DNA of 64,000 nucleotides from Cystobasidiopsis lactophilus (lineage: Eukaryota; Basidiomycota; Agaricostilbomycetes; Agaricostilbales; Chionosphaeraceae): the NCBI GenBank assembly GCA_001599975.1, contig BCIO01000001.1, forward strand, positions 3,200,293-3,264,292, read 5' to 3'. The translations under genes and the position numbers were made by a program. Shown here piece by piece: positions 1-11,338 of the stretch. The notes under the pieces were generated by a model, which had not been told where the DNA came from, did no database searches, and saw only the letters and a list, made by a program, of their open reading frames with translations. Positions within the stretch are counted from its first letter, which is position 1; each line of letters opens with the position of its first letter.

Positions 1-959
1 GGCCATCGTGGTGGTTTGGTAGAGACCCAGAGCAGAGCAGAGAGAAACCGACTCGCTCGCAACATGGAACGGGCCTGAAGAGAGCCCGCAAGAAGGAGAT
101 TCTCAAGAACAAAGAGCATTTCCGTCCAAGCCCGAGTCGCATAGCTTGGCGTTCAGATCCAGACAGAGAAGCACAGTGGAGCGGCCATGGCATTCCAACG
201 GGACTGATAGCCCGAGCAGACCTTCCCGAGGGTGTTCCTCCCTCCTCTGGGGATGTTGGACATTGACCAGTAACTTTTCGACGGGCTGCGATACTCAGTG
301 CTACAACTGCTCTGTGTAAGCATCAAACAACGCAGTCTGTAAATCGTGTGGTCTTGGCAAAGCGTTTGGTCGAGGACCAAGCCTCACCTTTTCGATGTCG
401 ACGGCGACTCGGACCACACTGGCCAATGTTGCCTTGCCGTCTCTCGTATACATTATGTGCCTTGCTGTTCGCAGAACCGTGCTTATGTGCGCTTTCAATG
501 GACTCCTGCTCGTCTCTTTTGCCACCTCATTGCCGATCGCCCGCTCGACGCGATTCATTAAACTCTGCCCGGCGGCGTGTGTAGTAGTGCCGTCGTTGCC
601 GGCCATGCTCTCGTCTCACTGGTTACCGTTCGGTTTATCAAATGCAACACTTTACTTAACAAGGCATGGGGTGTAAAAATGGATGCGCGTCCTTTCGTTC
701 GGCGCTCGCATATGTCGCTCGGTCTCCCTTCTATTGCCTCCAAACGCCTAGGCGATACCCGTGTCCCTTCGCTAGAACGCGTTTGAAAGCTCCTGGGGTA
801 GGCCGCCGCCACTTCATTTATAGATGGCCAAGCAGCCAACGCATGACATTCTGGCGGAGAGTGGCGGGCTACATGTGATCCTCCAGATAGGCGTGGGGAG
901 CAAGATAAGGCCAAAGTCTTTGTGCCCTTTTTCTTGACCTCCTCCCGTCGACTTTCACC
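1..959. other. Left-edge region, mostly non-coding; one possible small minus-strand gene
   Basis: No recognisable family lies upstream of the permease. One ATG-started minus-strand frame at 301-606 encodes about 101 residues (starts MAGNDGTTTHAAG). It could be a small gene diverging from the permease, with about 350 bases between the two start codons. A possible 35-base intron (gtgagg to ccaag) lies within it and would change its last residues. I do not recognise the protein. The rest, including a long minus frame at 558-1280 that overlaps the permease first exon, looks like chance reading frame. The 600-959 stretch is the likely promoter of the permease. Confidence 0.35.
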
Positions 960-2999
960 ATGGCTCACGCTCCGCTTGGAATCATCGCGACGTCGGAGAA
1001 GGAGCACGGAAACAAGGACCTCTTGGGGGCTTCCTATGCTGTCCCGCTCAGCGAGCAGCCAGATGAAGAGTTCAAGGAGCAGCGATATCGAGAGATTCAA
1101 GATTCTTTCGGCCCCTTGCGCAAGCTTGGGCAGATGGAGCGCTGGCTCGACAAAAAGCTCGGTGCCGAGACGCGAGGCATTGATCGGATCCCAGAAGAAG
1201 AGAAGCAACCTCCATCTGTTCTCAATATGTTTCTGCTGTGGTTTTCCCTCAATATTCATGTCGGGTGAGGCTTGAGCCAATTTTAAAAGCTACTTGTTGC
1301 TCAAACGCTTGCCCGCAGAGTGATTCCTCTTGGCCTCCTGGGACCAGCTTTCGGACTTTCCTTCCACCAATCAGTCTGGAGTACCATTCTAGGAAATGCA
1401 CTGGGTGCACTGTGTACGGCATTTGACGCCACACTTGCTCCAAAATTGGGATGTCGTCAGATTGCCTGCTCTCGCTACGCCTTTGGGTTTTGGGGAGCCT
1501 ACCTCTGCAGCGTTTTAAACGTCGTGGTCGGAGGTGGTTATTATGTGTGAGTCTGATGTGCCAAGGCAGCAGCATGAAGGACTAATTTGTAACCCGACAG
1601 CGTCAACTTGGTGGTTGTCGGCCAGGTTTTGTCGGCGGTGTCCGACTTCTCCTTGTCGATTGAATGCGGCATTATCATCATCGCGGTGGTCAGCTATGCT
1701 ATCAGCATCTTCGGCTTTCGTATCATCCACACGTACGAGAAATATTCCTGGATAGGTCAGTCTACCCTCCAAAGGCACAACATTGGCGAGCCGAGCTTAG
1801 CTGTCTTTCAGTTACCTTCATTCTTCTCTGCGTCATGTACGGCCAGGTGGCGCCCTATGTTGAAGTTGGGGCACCTGGATTTGACACTGGCTTGGACCTC
1901 GCCGGCTCCCTCTTGTCGATAATCGCAATTCTGTTCTCGAACGCTTCGGGATGGTGCAGCATTGCAGGCGATTATTACGTGAACTACCCAGCCAACACCC
2001 CTTTCTGGCTCATCTTTGGGCTCACCTGGGCCGGCGTTTTCAGTGAGTGGCTGCTCACCGACTTCATCCTGTTGTTCTCAAATGGCGTTTTTGCACATTG
2101 CGACTCAGTCCCTGTGACGTTTTCAACCGTGCTCGGCGTCTGCCTTGGCAACACCGTCTTTACAGCCGAATATGCTCCTTTCGCTGGTGCGCAATACGAT
2201 AGATATCCCGAACGTCCCAACTGACCAGACCACTTCCAGATGCGTACAACGGACATGGTGGCGAGAACCTGGGAGCCCTCATCCGCGCCGTCTACCACCC
2301 TCTCGGCTGGAGCAAGTTCTGCCTCGTCATCCTGACGTTCTCCGTCCTTGGGAACAATGTCGCGATCACGTATTCGTCAGGCCTGTCCATGCAGCTCTTT
2401 GGCCACTACTTCCACGCTGTGCCACGTTTCATCTGGTCCCTCGTGTTTGCCTTGGTCGTCTCCATCTTGGCCATTGCAGGTCGATCTCACCTCGCCACCA
2501 TCGTCGAAGACTTTGTGGCATTGCTTGGCTACTGGACCGTGTCATTGTGCGGTTGTTTCTTTGTTCTGCTTCAGTGTCGCTCTCTCACACCCTCTCAGTA
2601 CCTTCATCCTTCTGCTTGAAGATCAATGGTTTCGCCGAAAGGACGGATATGACCTGACAGCCTGGGATTCGGCAAAGAAGCTGCCATGGGGATTTGCGGC
2701 CGTGTTCTCGCTCCTCGCCGGGTATCTCGCTGGCGGTGTCCCAGGAATGGCTCAGACATGGTAAGCGTTTGTTCTTGTGAGATCTTCAAAGGTTTGCTAA
2801 TATGATATGAAGGTATATTGGCCCGATAGCTGCTAAGATTGGCTTGTTTGGAGGTGATGTTGGATGTTATATGAGTGGTGAGTTGGGGTTTGCTTTGGGA
2901 CGTGATTTGATCCTGACTTAAGGTCATGTCTCAGGTGCTATCACCCTGGTGTGCTACTTCCCGCTGCGCACGCTGGAGAAGAAGTACTATGGCAAATGA
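960..2999 (+). CDS. Purine-cytosine permease, NCS1 family (Fcy2-like)
   Basis: This is a plasma-membrane symporter of the nucleobase:cation symporter 1 family, expected to import cytosine and purines with protons. The ATG at 960 starts MAHAPLGIIATSEKEHGNK. A cytosolic N-terminus is followed by about twelve hydrophobic segments spread over several exons separated by short introns. Family landmarks are the LGLLGPAFGLSFHQS-type loop, the SRYAFGFWG helix start, the WCSIAGDYYVNYP stretch, the DAYNGHGGENLGALI motif and the late VLGNNVAITYSSGLS helix. The last exon ends FPLRTLEKKYYGK. Length and motif order fit a full NCS1 protein. The substrate cannot be told from sequence; allantoin, uracil and thiamine transporters of this superfamily are alternatives, but the spacing best resembles the Fcy2 group. 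Confidence 0.9.
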
Positions 3000-3300
3000 T
3001 CGTTAGGGGAATGAGCGTTGTACTGTGGCCAGTGCAAATTTCCGGTGGCCAAGTAGAACGAGCGTTTTGCATTTACGAGCGCCACTGTTCCAGCTGTCTC
3101 TTCTATCACGGTCATGGAAATGTACAACGAGCTTGTTTATGTGCAAATGCCCTGTTGACCGAGATGGTGGCGTTAGCACCACATCTGCTCAGACGGCGTG
3201 CAGTGACGCCGCCTCGCTCCCGGCGACGTTGCCCTCTCCGTCAGCTCAACCCCGGAAGAAGCACTTTCAGAGGCGACAAGACGTCGGTGTTAACGCCCTT

Positions 3301-4619
3301 ATGTCTTCGAACAATCCTTTTGCGCATGAGAGCACACAGAATCCCTTGAACCCTTGGAACAACCAAGCGGAACGGTTTCCACACATCCAAGACCTCCAAG
3401 GCCCTACCCAATACGGAGCGTCTCCATCACCTAACTACCAGCAACAGCAGTATGCCCCCCAGCAGGGACAGCAACAGTATGCTCCTCAGGCTCAGCAGGG
3501 CCAAGCGCAATACATGCAAGCCCAGCCCACTGGCTTTCAGCCCTCGTCTTCTTTCGGTCAGCAACTGGCGCAGCACATGAACCAGCAGTACCAGTCTGTG
3601 CAGGATCTCGACCCGTACGGCCAGATTCCCGGCAACTGGCAAGCCCAGCCTGCCCGACAACAGCCCTCGTCGTACGGAGGCGGCGGCCAACAGAGCTCGA
3701 GCTCAGGAATGCCCAACTTGCCTCAACCGCGGAATGCGCATCCAAGGGTAGTTGTGGAAAACCAAAAGGCTGGCCTGGAAAGCTGGAATCCGGAGGCTTG
3801 GCGAAGCCTCTACGCGCGGTGAGCAGCCCGCTAATTAAGCGCTCTCACCTTTGTTTTCAAGTGGTCTGATCGACTTGCCCTCAGACTGGATGAATTGAAA
3901 GGCAGTTGGGAAGACCGCAAGAAGCAGATTTTGTCGGCTTTGGATGGAAACAGTGGACGGGCTTTGGCGCCGAGCGAGCAGCAGCGCTTCCAGACTGTGA
4001 GTGAGGGCATCGATGGAAGTCTTGCTTTGGCTTAACATCTGTCCAAAGCTTTTATCGGAAGCTGACGAGAAGATCGACATGCTAACGGCCAGCAACTTCC
4101 AGTTCAAGGAGGTAGAACAAGGCTATCGGCAGTCGACCGACGGGCCGTCCCGCCAGCGAGTGCGAACGGCTTTGAATGAGGCCCTTAGGGCTTGGCCTGA
4201 CTGGCCGTGAGTTTCTCCTTTCTGGTCCATTCTTGGCGCTAAAACATGGGGAAAGGGAGGACTTGTACACGGGCCCAGCAATGCCTGCACCTCAAATGCA
4301 GCCTCCCCAAATGCAACAGTCTCAGATGCAACAGCCCCAGCATTCCCAAATGCAGGCACAGCCGACCGGGTATCCCATGGGCTACTCGCAACCTCAACAA
4401 CAAGGCTACACCTCACCCGCGCCTTTTCAAGGCGGGATGCAAGCTCAATACACTGGTCTTCCTCAGCAGCAGCAACAAATGCAATACGGAGCGACCAGCA
4501 TGCCGCAGCAATTCACCGGGATGCCTCAGTACAGTTCGCCAATGCAGCAGGGGCCCCAGTTCACGGGCGCCCAGCAATACCCCCAGGCTCCGTATGGTCA
4601 ATATCAACAACAAGGGTGA
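3301..4619 (+). CDS. Gln-rich protein with PTGF/Y-type repeats, possibly endocytic
   Basis: A protein of several exons. Exon 1 starts MSSNNPFAHESTQNPLNPW and is rich in Gln, Tyr and Pro, containing AQPTGFQPSSSF. A structured middle follows (WNPEAWRSLYAR joined to LDELKGSWEDRKKQI, then LLSEADEKIDMLTASN and a charged helix ending EALRAWPDWP). The tail is again Gln-rich with PTGY, YTGL, FTGM and FTGA repeats. I join the tail in frame using the acceptor at about 4257, giving EDLYTGPAMPAPQ. The stop at 4617-4619 could be bypassed by a further intron starting there. NPF at the N-terminus and (P/F)TG repeats are common in actin-patch and endocytosis proteins (Pan1, Sla1, End3 partners), so a vesicle-traffic role is an inference; I do not recognise the exact family. 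Confidence 0.7.
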
Positions 4620-4761
4620 GCTAAAATCCATCTTGCCCGTCGCGATGAAGCGAAAGGCTAAAGACGACGCGGACTGAAGGTGGTGACGATGGTTGCTCTG
4701 AGGCTTGCTTCCCCCTTTTGCTTCCTGCGAGCCTCCCTACCCCTCCCTACCATCTGTCTAA

Positions 4762-5113
4762 TCAATGCATGTACTCGCTCTCCGGGCGCAGCTTCGAATT
4801 CCGTGGCGCTGTGAACAACGCCAGGCCAATTGAGCTGGGACTGTCTTTGAGGGAGAGCGAGAGAAGTTGCGACGCACCGATCAAGGGATGTAGCTGCGCC
4901 AGGTAGGTTACAGCCCACATGATGGTGCAGCAGGCGATGGAGAGGGCGATCATGGTGCGGACGAGGCTGCTCTAGGTCAGAGGGCACTGACGAGCTCGAA
5001 AAGGAGGGCGGCTCTACGTACACTTGGTTTGGCCCTTTGGGGATGGCGTACCAGGATCCGAAGGCAGCTCCAATGGCCGCGAGGATCACGATGATCATTG
5101 TCCAGCCCGACAT
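4762..5113 (-). CDS. VMA9: V-type H+-ATPase membrane subunit e
   Basis: Small hydrophobic subunit of the Vo proton-translocating sector. Three exons are read. Exon 1 starts MSGWTMIIVILAAIGAAFG and ends in the highly conserved PKGPNQ loop. Exon 2 carries the second membrane helix, SLVRTMIALSIACCTIMW, and AQLHPLI. Exon 3 encodes APRNSKLRPESEYMH. Read through, the last intron would give a tail unlike the family; splicing at gtgcgt/cacag restores the usual LHPLIAPxRxDLRPE-type ending and the usual length of about 80 residues. Two membrane helices and no signal peptide fit subunit e. The gene lies head-to-head with the RhoGAP gene, with only 83 bases between the two start codons. Confidence 0.93.
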
Positions 5114-5196
5114 TGAGGCGGTGAGGTCCGAGTGTGTGAAGATCGTCGCTGGCCGGCTCCAACCCTGAGGAGCCCAGGTTGAGCTGCAACGGCGAC
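5114..5196. promoter_or_regulatory. Very short shared divergent promoter (VMA9 / RhoGAP)
   Basis: Only 83 bases separate the two start codons of divergently transcribed genes, so core promoters and 5' leaders must overlap or lie partly within coding DNA. If the RhoGAP protein instead starts at the in-frame ATG at 5179, the gap is 65 bases. I see no clear TATA box. Confidence 0.6.
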
Positions 5197-8100
5197 ATGT
5201 CCGCGCCTCTGCCGTTGTCCTTTGCGGGCTCCTTCAACTCGCCAAAGGGCCTGGCGCTGCTCCACACCCATTTGCTCGAGCAGTCGCTGGCCGAGAATGC
5301 TACCATCCAGGCCTTTGTTCGAGCTAAGACCCTCTGCTATCGCAATGCGGCCGCCGACCTGCAGAGCGCGCTGCCTCCTCTTGACATGCCCAATGGCTTC
5401 AACGCGGACGAGGGTGGCTCCTTGAAGCGGGCTTTCCTGGTCGGCTTGTGCGACTCGACGCAGGCCCAGAGCGCGCTCTTCCGCCGAGCTGCCAAAGAGC
5501 TCGAGCAGAAGCTGCTGGGCCCCGTCGAGAAGTGGTCCAAAGACTACGAAAATGCAATGCTGGAGGCGAGGGAGACCATCACAGTCCACCTGGCGCAGTT
5601 CGACCGGGCGCTCCAAGACGTGGCCAAGGCCAAAGCCCACTACGACACCAAGTGCGTCGAGCTGGAGGAACAGGAGGACGACACCAAGTTCACCTCGGCC
5701 TCGCCGCCGCCTCCGACGGTGCCAGAGAAGGCGATCGCCCCCTTGCTGATCCCCGAAGGCTCCATCTCCACCGCGACCCAGCACAAGTCGCCTCAAGCGC
5801 TCATGTCTCCCGACCAAGAATCGCCCATCGCACCCACTAATGGCGCCCCGTCCCTCGATTCCGTCGTCGCTTCGACCTCCACGAAGGAAGGTCTCCAGCG
5901 GAAGCCGACAGTTGCTGCCCGGCTCAAAGCTCTCGCACGAGGCAATGGCGCCCCTGTCCTAGATGAAATCGTCGATGTGGATGAAAGTGCAAAAGGTGAA
6001 GAGGACAAGGCAGCCGACCTGCCGGAGATCATCTCCATCGCCGATGTCAAAAACACCCCTGCGGCTTGGAGCTCCATCTTCAAGCAGGCCGTGCGCGAAA
6101 TGCCCAAGCGATCTTTGCGCATACCTTTGATTGGCACGTACGAGGACGTTCACAACGGGGACGACCTCCTGGCTTGGTTCAGAGATAACGTGATGGCTTT
6201 GGAGGGCGACTACTACAAGGCGCTCGAGTTCTGCCGGCAGTTGTCAGAGGAGTTGCTCATCTTGAGGTTGGTGGGTGAACTGGGCAACAAGTTTCATGAC
6301 TCGTCGGGTGCGTTGAAGTTTGCTTGCTGAGGGACGGACGCTGAATCCGCATTTCACAGACACATTCTACCAATTCCGCCCAGAAGCCTTTCACCTTGAC
6401 AACATGGAAGCAGCCCAAGCGAAGGAGGGCATCAAAGGCGCCGAAGGCGACAATTTGACCAAATTGCCACCACCCGCCTCGCCCAGGCTGCGGCCCAACT
6501 CTCCCCCGCTTTCGACGCCAGCCTCTCCCACTCTCTCCACGGGCCTTTTGAAGCGTAGCGGAACCATTTTGTCGACAATTTCTTCCGCCTTCACCCCGAC
6601 CCCCGCGTCTGTCCGCTTGCAGAAAGCTCGACAAGATGTCTACGAAGCTTGCCAGGCGTACAAGACGTCCGTTCGGCGAGCTGAAATGCTCCGGATGAAG
6701 GCTGACGAGCAGACGGAGAACTACCTGCACTTTCTCCAAGACGCCCAAGCCAATCGCCTCAAATTCCTCAAGGCGACCTTGGAGCGCTTTCATCGCCTGA
6801 CGTCGCCATTCAAGAGTGTGCTTCTGACCAAAGATGCGGAAGGGAAGGAGGTGCCGGATGAGGTTGCCATCTTGATTGACAGCATCAAGCCAGAGGCAGA
6901 TATCCAAGCCCTTTGCGAGGTCTACCGCGCCGAGAACGGTTACCGGCCGCGCCCGGTCATCTTCCACGACCACTACGGGGAGACCCTGGATGCTTTGTTT
7001 GGGGGTGATCTGAGCAAGTGGGTGGACGTGCAGGCGCACCAGGGCAAGAAGATGGACGAGATAGGCGTGCCACCTGTGCTCGCCACGATGCTTCAGTACA
7101 TCCAGGATGGCTATGAGAAACTCCCTTCAGGTTCAGGTTCGTTTCGTGTCTCTCTTACCTTTGTCAATTTTATACTCATCGGCCTCGTACAGAGCGGCGG
7201 AAAGTCTGGTACTTGGAGATCCCTCTGGCTCGTTCGCATCTGCTGCGCCAAGCTCTGAACGATGCGCGGGCTGGTTCCACCACGACCAACGGCGTCCCGC
7301 TCAACCTGCTCAAGCAAAGCGACCTGCCGACCGTGGCCAGTGTGGTCAAGCTCTTCTTCTTGGATCTCGAGCAGCCCGTGGTCCCGTTCAGCTTTTATGA
7401 CGACCTGAGGAAGATTTACCCCATGCTTGGCTCCACCGCGCCCGCCAATAAGGAAGCTGACGAAGCCGGGCGCATCGCGGCGCTGAAGGAGCTGCTGTCA
7501 AAAGTGCCGCGGATCAACCTCTTGGTCTTGGACGCGCTCATCTCTCATATCCGAGGCCTCATGGTCGCCACTCGCTCCGACTCGGACACGACTATCGATG
7601 CGGACGACGTCTACTTGGCCAAAGTGGGCCACAGCGTCGGAAGGTGTACGTTCTGATGGCAAAGATGATTTCCTAAGAGCTGACTTTTGTTTGTATAGGC
7701 ATTGCAAGACCAAAGGAAGAGAACGCTGTTACTATCAACGGTAAGATGACCCTCTCTGCCTAAGCCCCTCGGCTCATGGCTGTGCCCGCAGACCGAGGGC
7801 CGTCCTACCTCTTTGCGGACCTGGTTCGGCTGCGCGACCAAATTCTGCCCGAGATCATCGAGTCCCGTTCGACCCGAGAGCGCGAGCGCTTTAGAGCCCC
7901 AGTCCGCAAGCGCACCGCTCCAATCGACATGCGGCTGTCCCGGCGCAAGATCGGCCTGGTGGACTCGAACAAGGCCCAGCAACTTCTAGAGGAGCAGTTG
8001 CACCAGAAGGATCCCAAGAGCGACAAGTCGCCTCGCTTGGACCAGAAGGAGCAGCCTGCGATTCCCGAGGGGCAGGAGGAAGAAGCGGCGGAGGCAGATA

Positions 8101-8552
8101 CAGCGGCTGCAGAACCACTGAAAGAGCAGGAGACGCCCTTTGGCACACCTCCAGAGGAGCTCCAAGAGAAGGAGGTCGCACCGCCCCCAGTTGCGCCCGC
8201 CTCAGATCCCGCCCGTTTGGATTCGCCGATTCCTATGCCTCGCGATATGGAGGTGCCGGCAGCCACAACTCCGGTTCGCGCCAGTGCCATGCAAGACCCG
8301 CCATTTGTTCCTCCTGAAGACCCGCCTTTCGAGCCTCCAGCAGACGAGGACACGCCGATTGCCTCCCCAGCCACAGAGACGGGCTTGAAGAGGGAGCCAA
8401 GCGGAAGCAGCGGCATTCTGTCTCGAGCCCCGCGGGTGTATCGAGGTCCCCGAGCTCCTGATGCGGCGGGAGCGACAGGTAGCCGGGTGGCAGCTGCCGC
8501 ACAGAGGTTCTCGGGCGGCGACTTCAGCGGTGGACCGCGCGACCCCAAGTAA
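5197..8552 (+). CDS. F-BAR / DEP / RhoGAP protein (Rgd2-like)
   Basis: A membrane-bending Rho-GTPase regulator with the domain order of fungal Rgd2. Residues 1-170 form the first half of an F-BAR domain (starts MSAPLPLSFAGSFNSPKG). A DEP domain follows (KRSLRIPLIGTYEDVHNGDD to YQFRPEAF), then the second F-BAR half (LQKARQDVYEACQAYKTSV to FKSVLLTKDAEG). A RhoGAP domain follows (IGVPPVLATMLQYIQDG to LLVLDALISHIRGL, then FADLVRLRDQILPEII). The tail is Pro/Glu-rich and disordered. Five or more introns are visible, for example gtgcgttg at about 6308 and gtgtacg at about 7645. The stretch where RhoGAPs carry their catalytic arginine (G-I-Y/F-R) reads VWYLEIPLARS, so the arginine finger seems absent. 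An ATG at 5179 gives six extra residues. It is expected to act on Rho5 or Cdc42 at sites of polarised growth. Confidence 0.88.
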
Positions 8553-8702
8553 AGTCAGCGGCTTCGGTATGCAGATAACATGGACAATCTTTCTTCGGTT
8601 CGGGTGTGTTCTGTGGGGTGATAGACAGCTTTCTTTTACATGCGGCTTCGGGTAGACCTGAAGCGTTCGCCTTTTTGCAACTTCCGTTTGTACAGGTTCC
8701 TA

Positions 8703-9992
8703 CTATGACTTGCTAGGCTTGGCAGAGATGGGGCCGATGAGCTTTCGCACGTGCTGGATAAGCTCTTTCCTCTGCAAGACGAAGCGCCTGGGGTCAGAGA
8801 GGAGAAATGCAACCTCCGAGGCGAGCCACTCACCCCCTTCTTTGTATATTCAGACGACTGGCTGGAGCCAAGATCATTGCTGTGGTGAAGCAAGAGCTTT
8901 GCTGCAGCTTGCCAGCCTGGTACAGTCGACTCGGCGCTTGTTGGCCGTACGAAAGGACAAAAGGGGCGGTGGGCGGCGAGGGGGTCGAAGGGGCTGCCTG
9001 TCGGCACGAGGGCTGTCCGAGCACAGAACGAGCAGAGCAAGGCCTTTTTGGATCCAACAGCCTTGGGCTCCCAGCCGAGCAGAGCGAGGTAGGTTTGGAC
9101 GTCTGAGAAGGGTTGGAAGTGAGGAGCCTGGGGCGAGGGAGGAGGGGAAGCGTCCGAGGTGACCGTCAACGCTCGAGAGCTCGCTCTGGAGTGCTCGCGC
9201 TCGAGCACGCGCGCGATGGACTTGTTGAGGTAGTCCAAGCCGAACTGTGTGATTTCATGCGGCAGTGCGAGCTCGCATTCGGCGGCGTAGCCTTCGTCGG
9301 CAGTCTGGAGGGCCAGAGCTCTTGAGATGACTTGGGAGAGTAGGACGGCAGTTGAAGTGAGCGGTAATTTGAGCAGCGTTTCTGTGTGAGGCGCGATTGA
9401 GGATATTTGCCACAGACGAATTGAGCCCAACTGCGCACCTGGACAAGACCTCGACCTCCAGACGCAGCTGCCTTTGTGCTTAGATGCCAGTTGGTCTTCC
9501 ACCAGCTTGACCTGCTCCAGCGTCGGGCTCCATCCGCACTTGACCTCGAACTCCTCATGGCACCTCGCGCACCGGAGAATCTCCTTCCTGCGAGCGTCGT
9601 TCCTCCAGCCCCGCCTGGCAGCAGCCAGCGCATCGATAGAGCTCGGCTTGTCGCTGTAGGTCGACAGCTTGAAGGTGGCCAACCGGTCTTTGAGGCCTTC
9701 CACCGAACTTGGATCCTCCTCCACTGTGGCCGCAGCACCAGCTTGATCTCTTGCCGCCAATGGCTTCTGCAGGCCTAAGAGCTCCATCAAGGCCGGCGTA
9801 GAAGTGACCGGCTCCCGTTTCCTGTGTTGCCGACAGAGCACCCGTCAGCATTGCAAGTTTGTTGTCGACTTGAAGGAAAGTTTACAGCTTCTTGGAGGCC
9901 GGCGCCCCTTTGGCAGTGAGAGCCTCGTCGACCAGGTCGATCGCAGTGTCGACCCGCCGCTTGGTGACACGCCGTGGCAGATCCGAAGTCAT
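8703..9992 (-). CDS. C3HC zinc-finger protein (NIPA / Rsm1-like)
   Basis: Nuclear protein with the C3HC finger found in human NIPA and S. pombe Rsm1, the latter implicated in mRNA export. The ATG at 9992 starts MTSDLPRRVTKRRVDT. After a short intron the frame gives KREPVTSTPALMELLG. The first zinc finger contains FKLSTYSDKPSSIDALAAA, RCARCHEEFEVKCGW and HKGSCVWRSRSCP, supplying the C-x2-C-H-C set. An intron falls just after it. A second Rsm1-type finger follows (LALLGWEPK, CSFCARTALVP, HRPFCPFV). A last intron removes an out-of-frame stretch, and the protein ends KELIQHVRKLIGPISAKPSK. Length near 380 residues is normal. In NIPA this domain recruits an SCF substrate, but whether the fungal protein does so is unknown. 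Confidence 0.82.
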
Positions 9993-10181
9993 TTTGGGCA
10001 CGATGACTTCGAGGTCGAACGCGGACAAGAACAGGATTGCGCTGTTTTCGCCTTCTCTTTCGAGACAGTTGTAGTTGCAGTGGTACTGTTTGTATTCTAG
10101 ATTTGAGCTGGGCGCTCTACAATTTGTTATATTATATTAACCATTATTTTCCCCCCTCGTCGCCGCCACCGAGGACCATAC

Positions 10182-11338
10182 TCAGGCCTTTGATTTGTTT
10201 GATTCCTCAGATAAGTTGCTCTGGTGGTATACGTTGTTGGCACCGCCGAGGTGGACAGTCTGGTGGCCTCGGACAGTGTTGATCAGGCGGGAGATCGGTC
10301 CGCCAGCACCGTGCTTGTACTCGAGGTCGAACACGGTGCGGAGGTTGAAGGCCAAGAAAGCGCAGGTGGCGATGAACTCGGGCGTGCAAGAGAGGACGTA
10401 GAAGAGGACCTTGGTCTTGGTGGCGACTATAAGGCGGGGGCAGCATGAGCAAGCGATCGTGGCAAAGGGAAGGAAAGCCTGGGACGCACAGGGTTGTTGA
10501 TAGTTCACAACAGCTGCCAGGCGGTAGGAGGAGGTGATGCAGACGATCAAGCCGACGGCGACGATGAAGTGCGTGCCAGACGCCATCATCTGGAAATGCC
10601 TGTGCAAGCCGATGGCCAAGAGGATAACGAGCCCAATCACAGCAGCGTTGATCCCGCCGTTAGCCAGACTAGACGGGCGAAGGCCTTTAGCTTTTCATTC
10701 TGAATCGGCACACTTAGCGACTCACCGCAATTGATCGATGAGAGCGACGTCGCCAGGAGAGGGGTTCGAGTAGAGAGTCGAGGTGTAGACGCCCATAATT
10801 AGTGCTGCCAGCAGGGCCAGCTGCATGGTTTTGAGGATTCTGGGCGACTTACAGGTAAGCAAGAGATTAGGATCCAGGAGATGCTGAGCGTTGACATACC
10901 TCTGGACGAAGTAAGGCTCCTGAACGCCAGCGTTGTGCGCCGAACTATGCAGATGTTGTTCCATCGCGGCAACCACCGGCTCAGCCAGCAAGTTGAAACC
11001 AGAGATGATAAGCACAAAGTTGGCAATGAACATGGCCTCGCTCTCGATCCCTTGCGACTCCAAAGCTCGCATGATGTCTATTGCGCGCAGCCCGGTCAGA
11101 GTCGCCTTCAAAACTTACGAAGGTAGAACTCACAGGACGCAGTCCTCACCAGGATAAAGATGAAGATGCGGACCAGCAAGCCGCATCTTGACCTTTTATC
11201 GACCAAGCGCCAGATGCAAACAGGAATCAGGAGGAAGTATAGGGCCGCAAAGAGGATGGAAGGCGCCAAGTCGGCCTGGAGAGGAAAGCCGCCAAAGAGG
11301 GAGATGCCCGGGGGCAGGAAATCTTGTGCGGCAGACAT
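10182..11338 (-). CDS. Multi-pass membrane protein, family uncertain
   Basis: Multi-exon gene; ATG at 11338 starts MSAAQDFLPPGISLFGGFP. About seven hydrophobic segments are visible: LAPSILFAALYFLLIPVCIW, LLVRIFIFILVRTAS, MFIANFVLIISGFNLLAEPV, LALLAALIMGVYTSTL, IGLVILLAIGLHRHF, FIVAVGLIVCITSSYRL and VLFYVLSCTPEFIATCAFLA. Short introns (for example gtgagttc at about 11121 and gtatgtc at about 10898) join them in frame. The C-terminus is soluble (EYKHGAGGPI to EESNKSKA). The layout resembles fungal RTA1-like or related seven-helix families of unknown function, but I see no decisive motif. It could be a transporter or a receptor-like protein. Confidence 0.75.

Noticed and set aside
558-1280. 240-codon minus-strand frame over the permease start
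   Set aside because: Antisense to the conserved permease first exon; no domain; overlap explains the open frame.
5095-5817. 240-codon minus frame opposite the RhoGAP gene
   Set aside because: Shadow of the GC-rich F-BAR coding strand; low-complexity Gly/Arg/Leu composition.
6257-7039. 260-codon minus frame opposite the RhoGAP gene
   Set aside because: Antisense shadow of a conserved domain on the plus strand; no recognisable motif.
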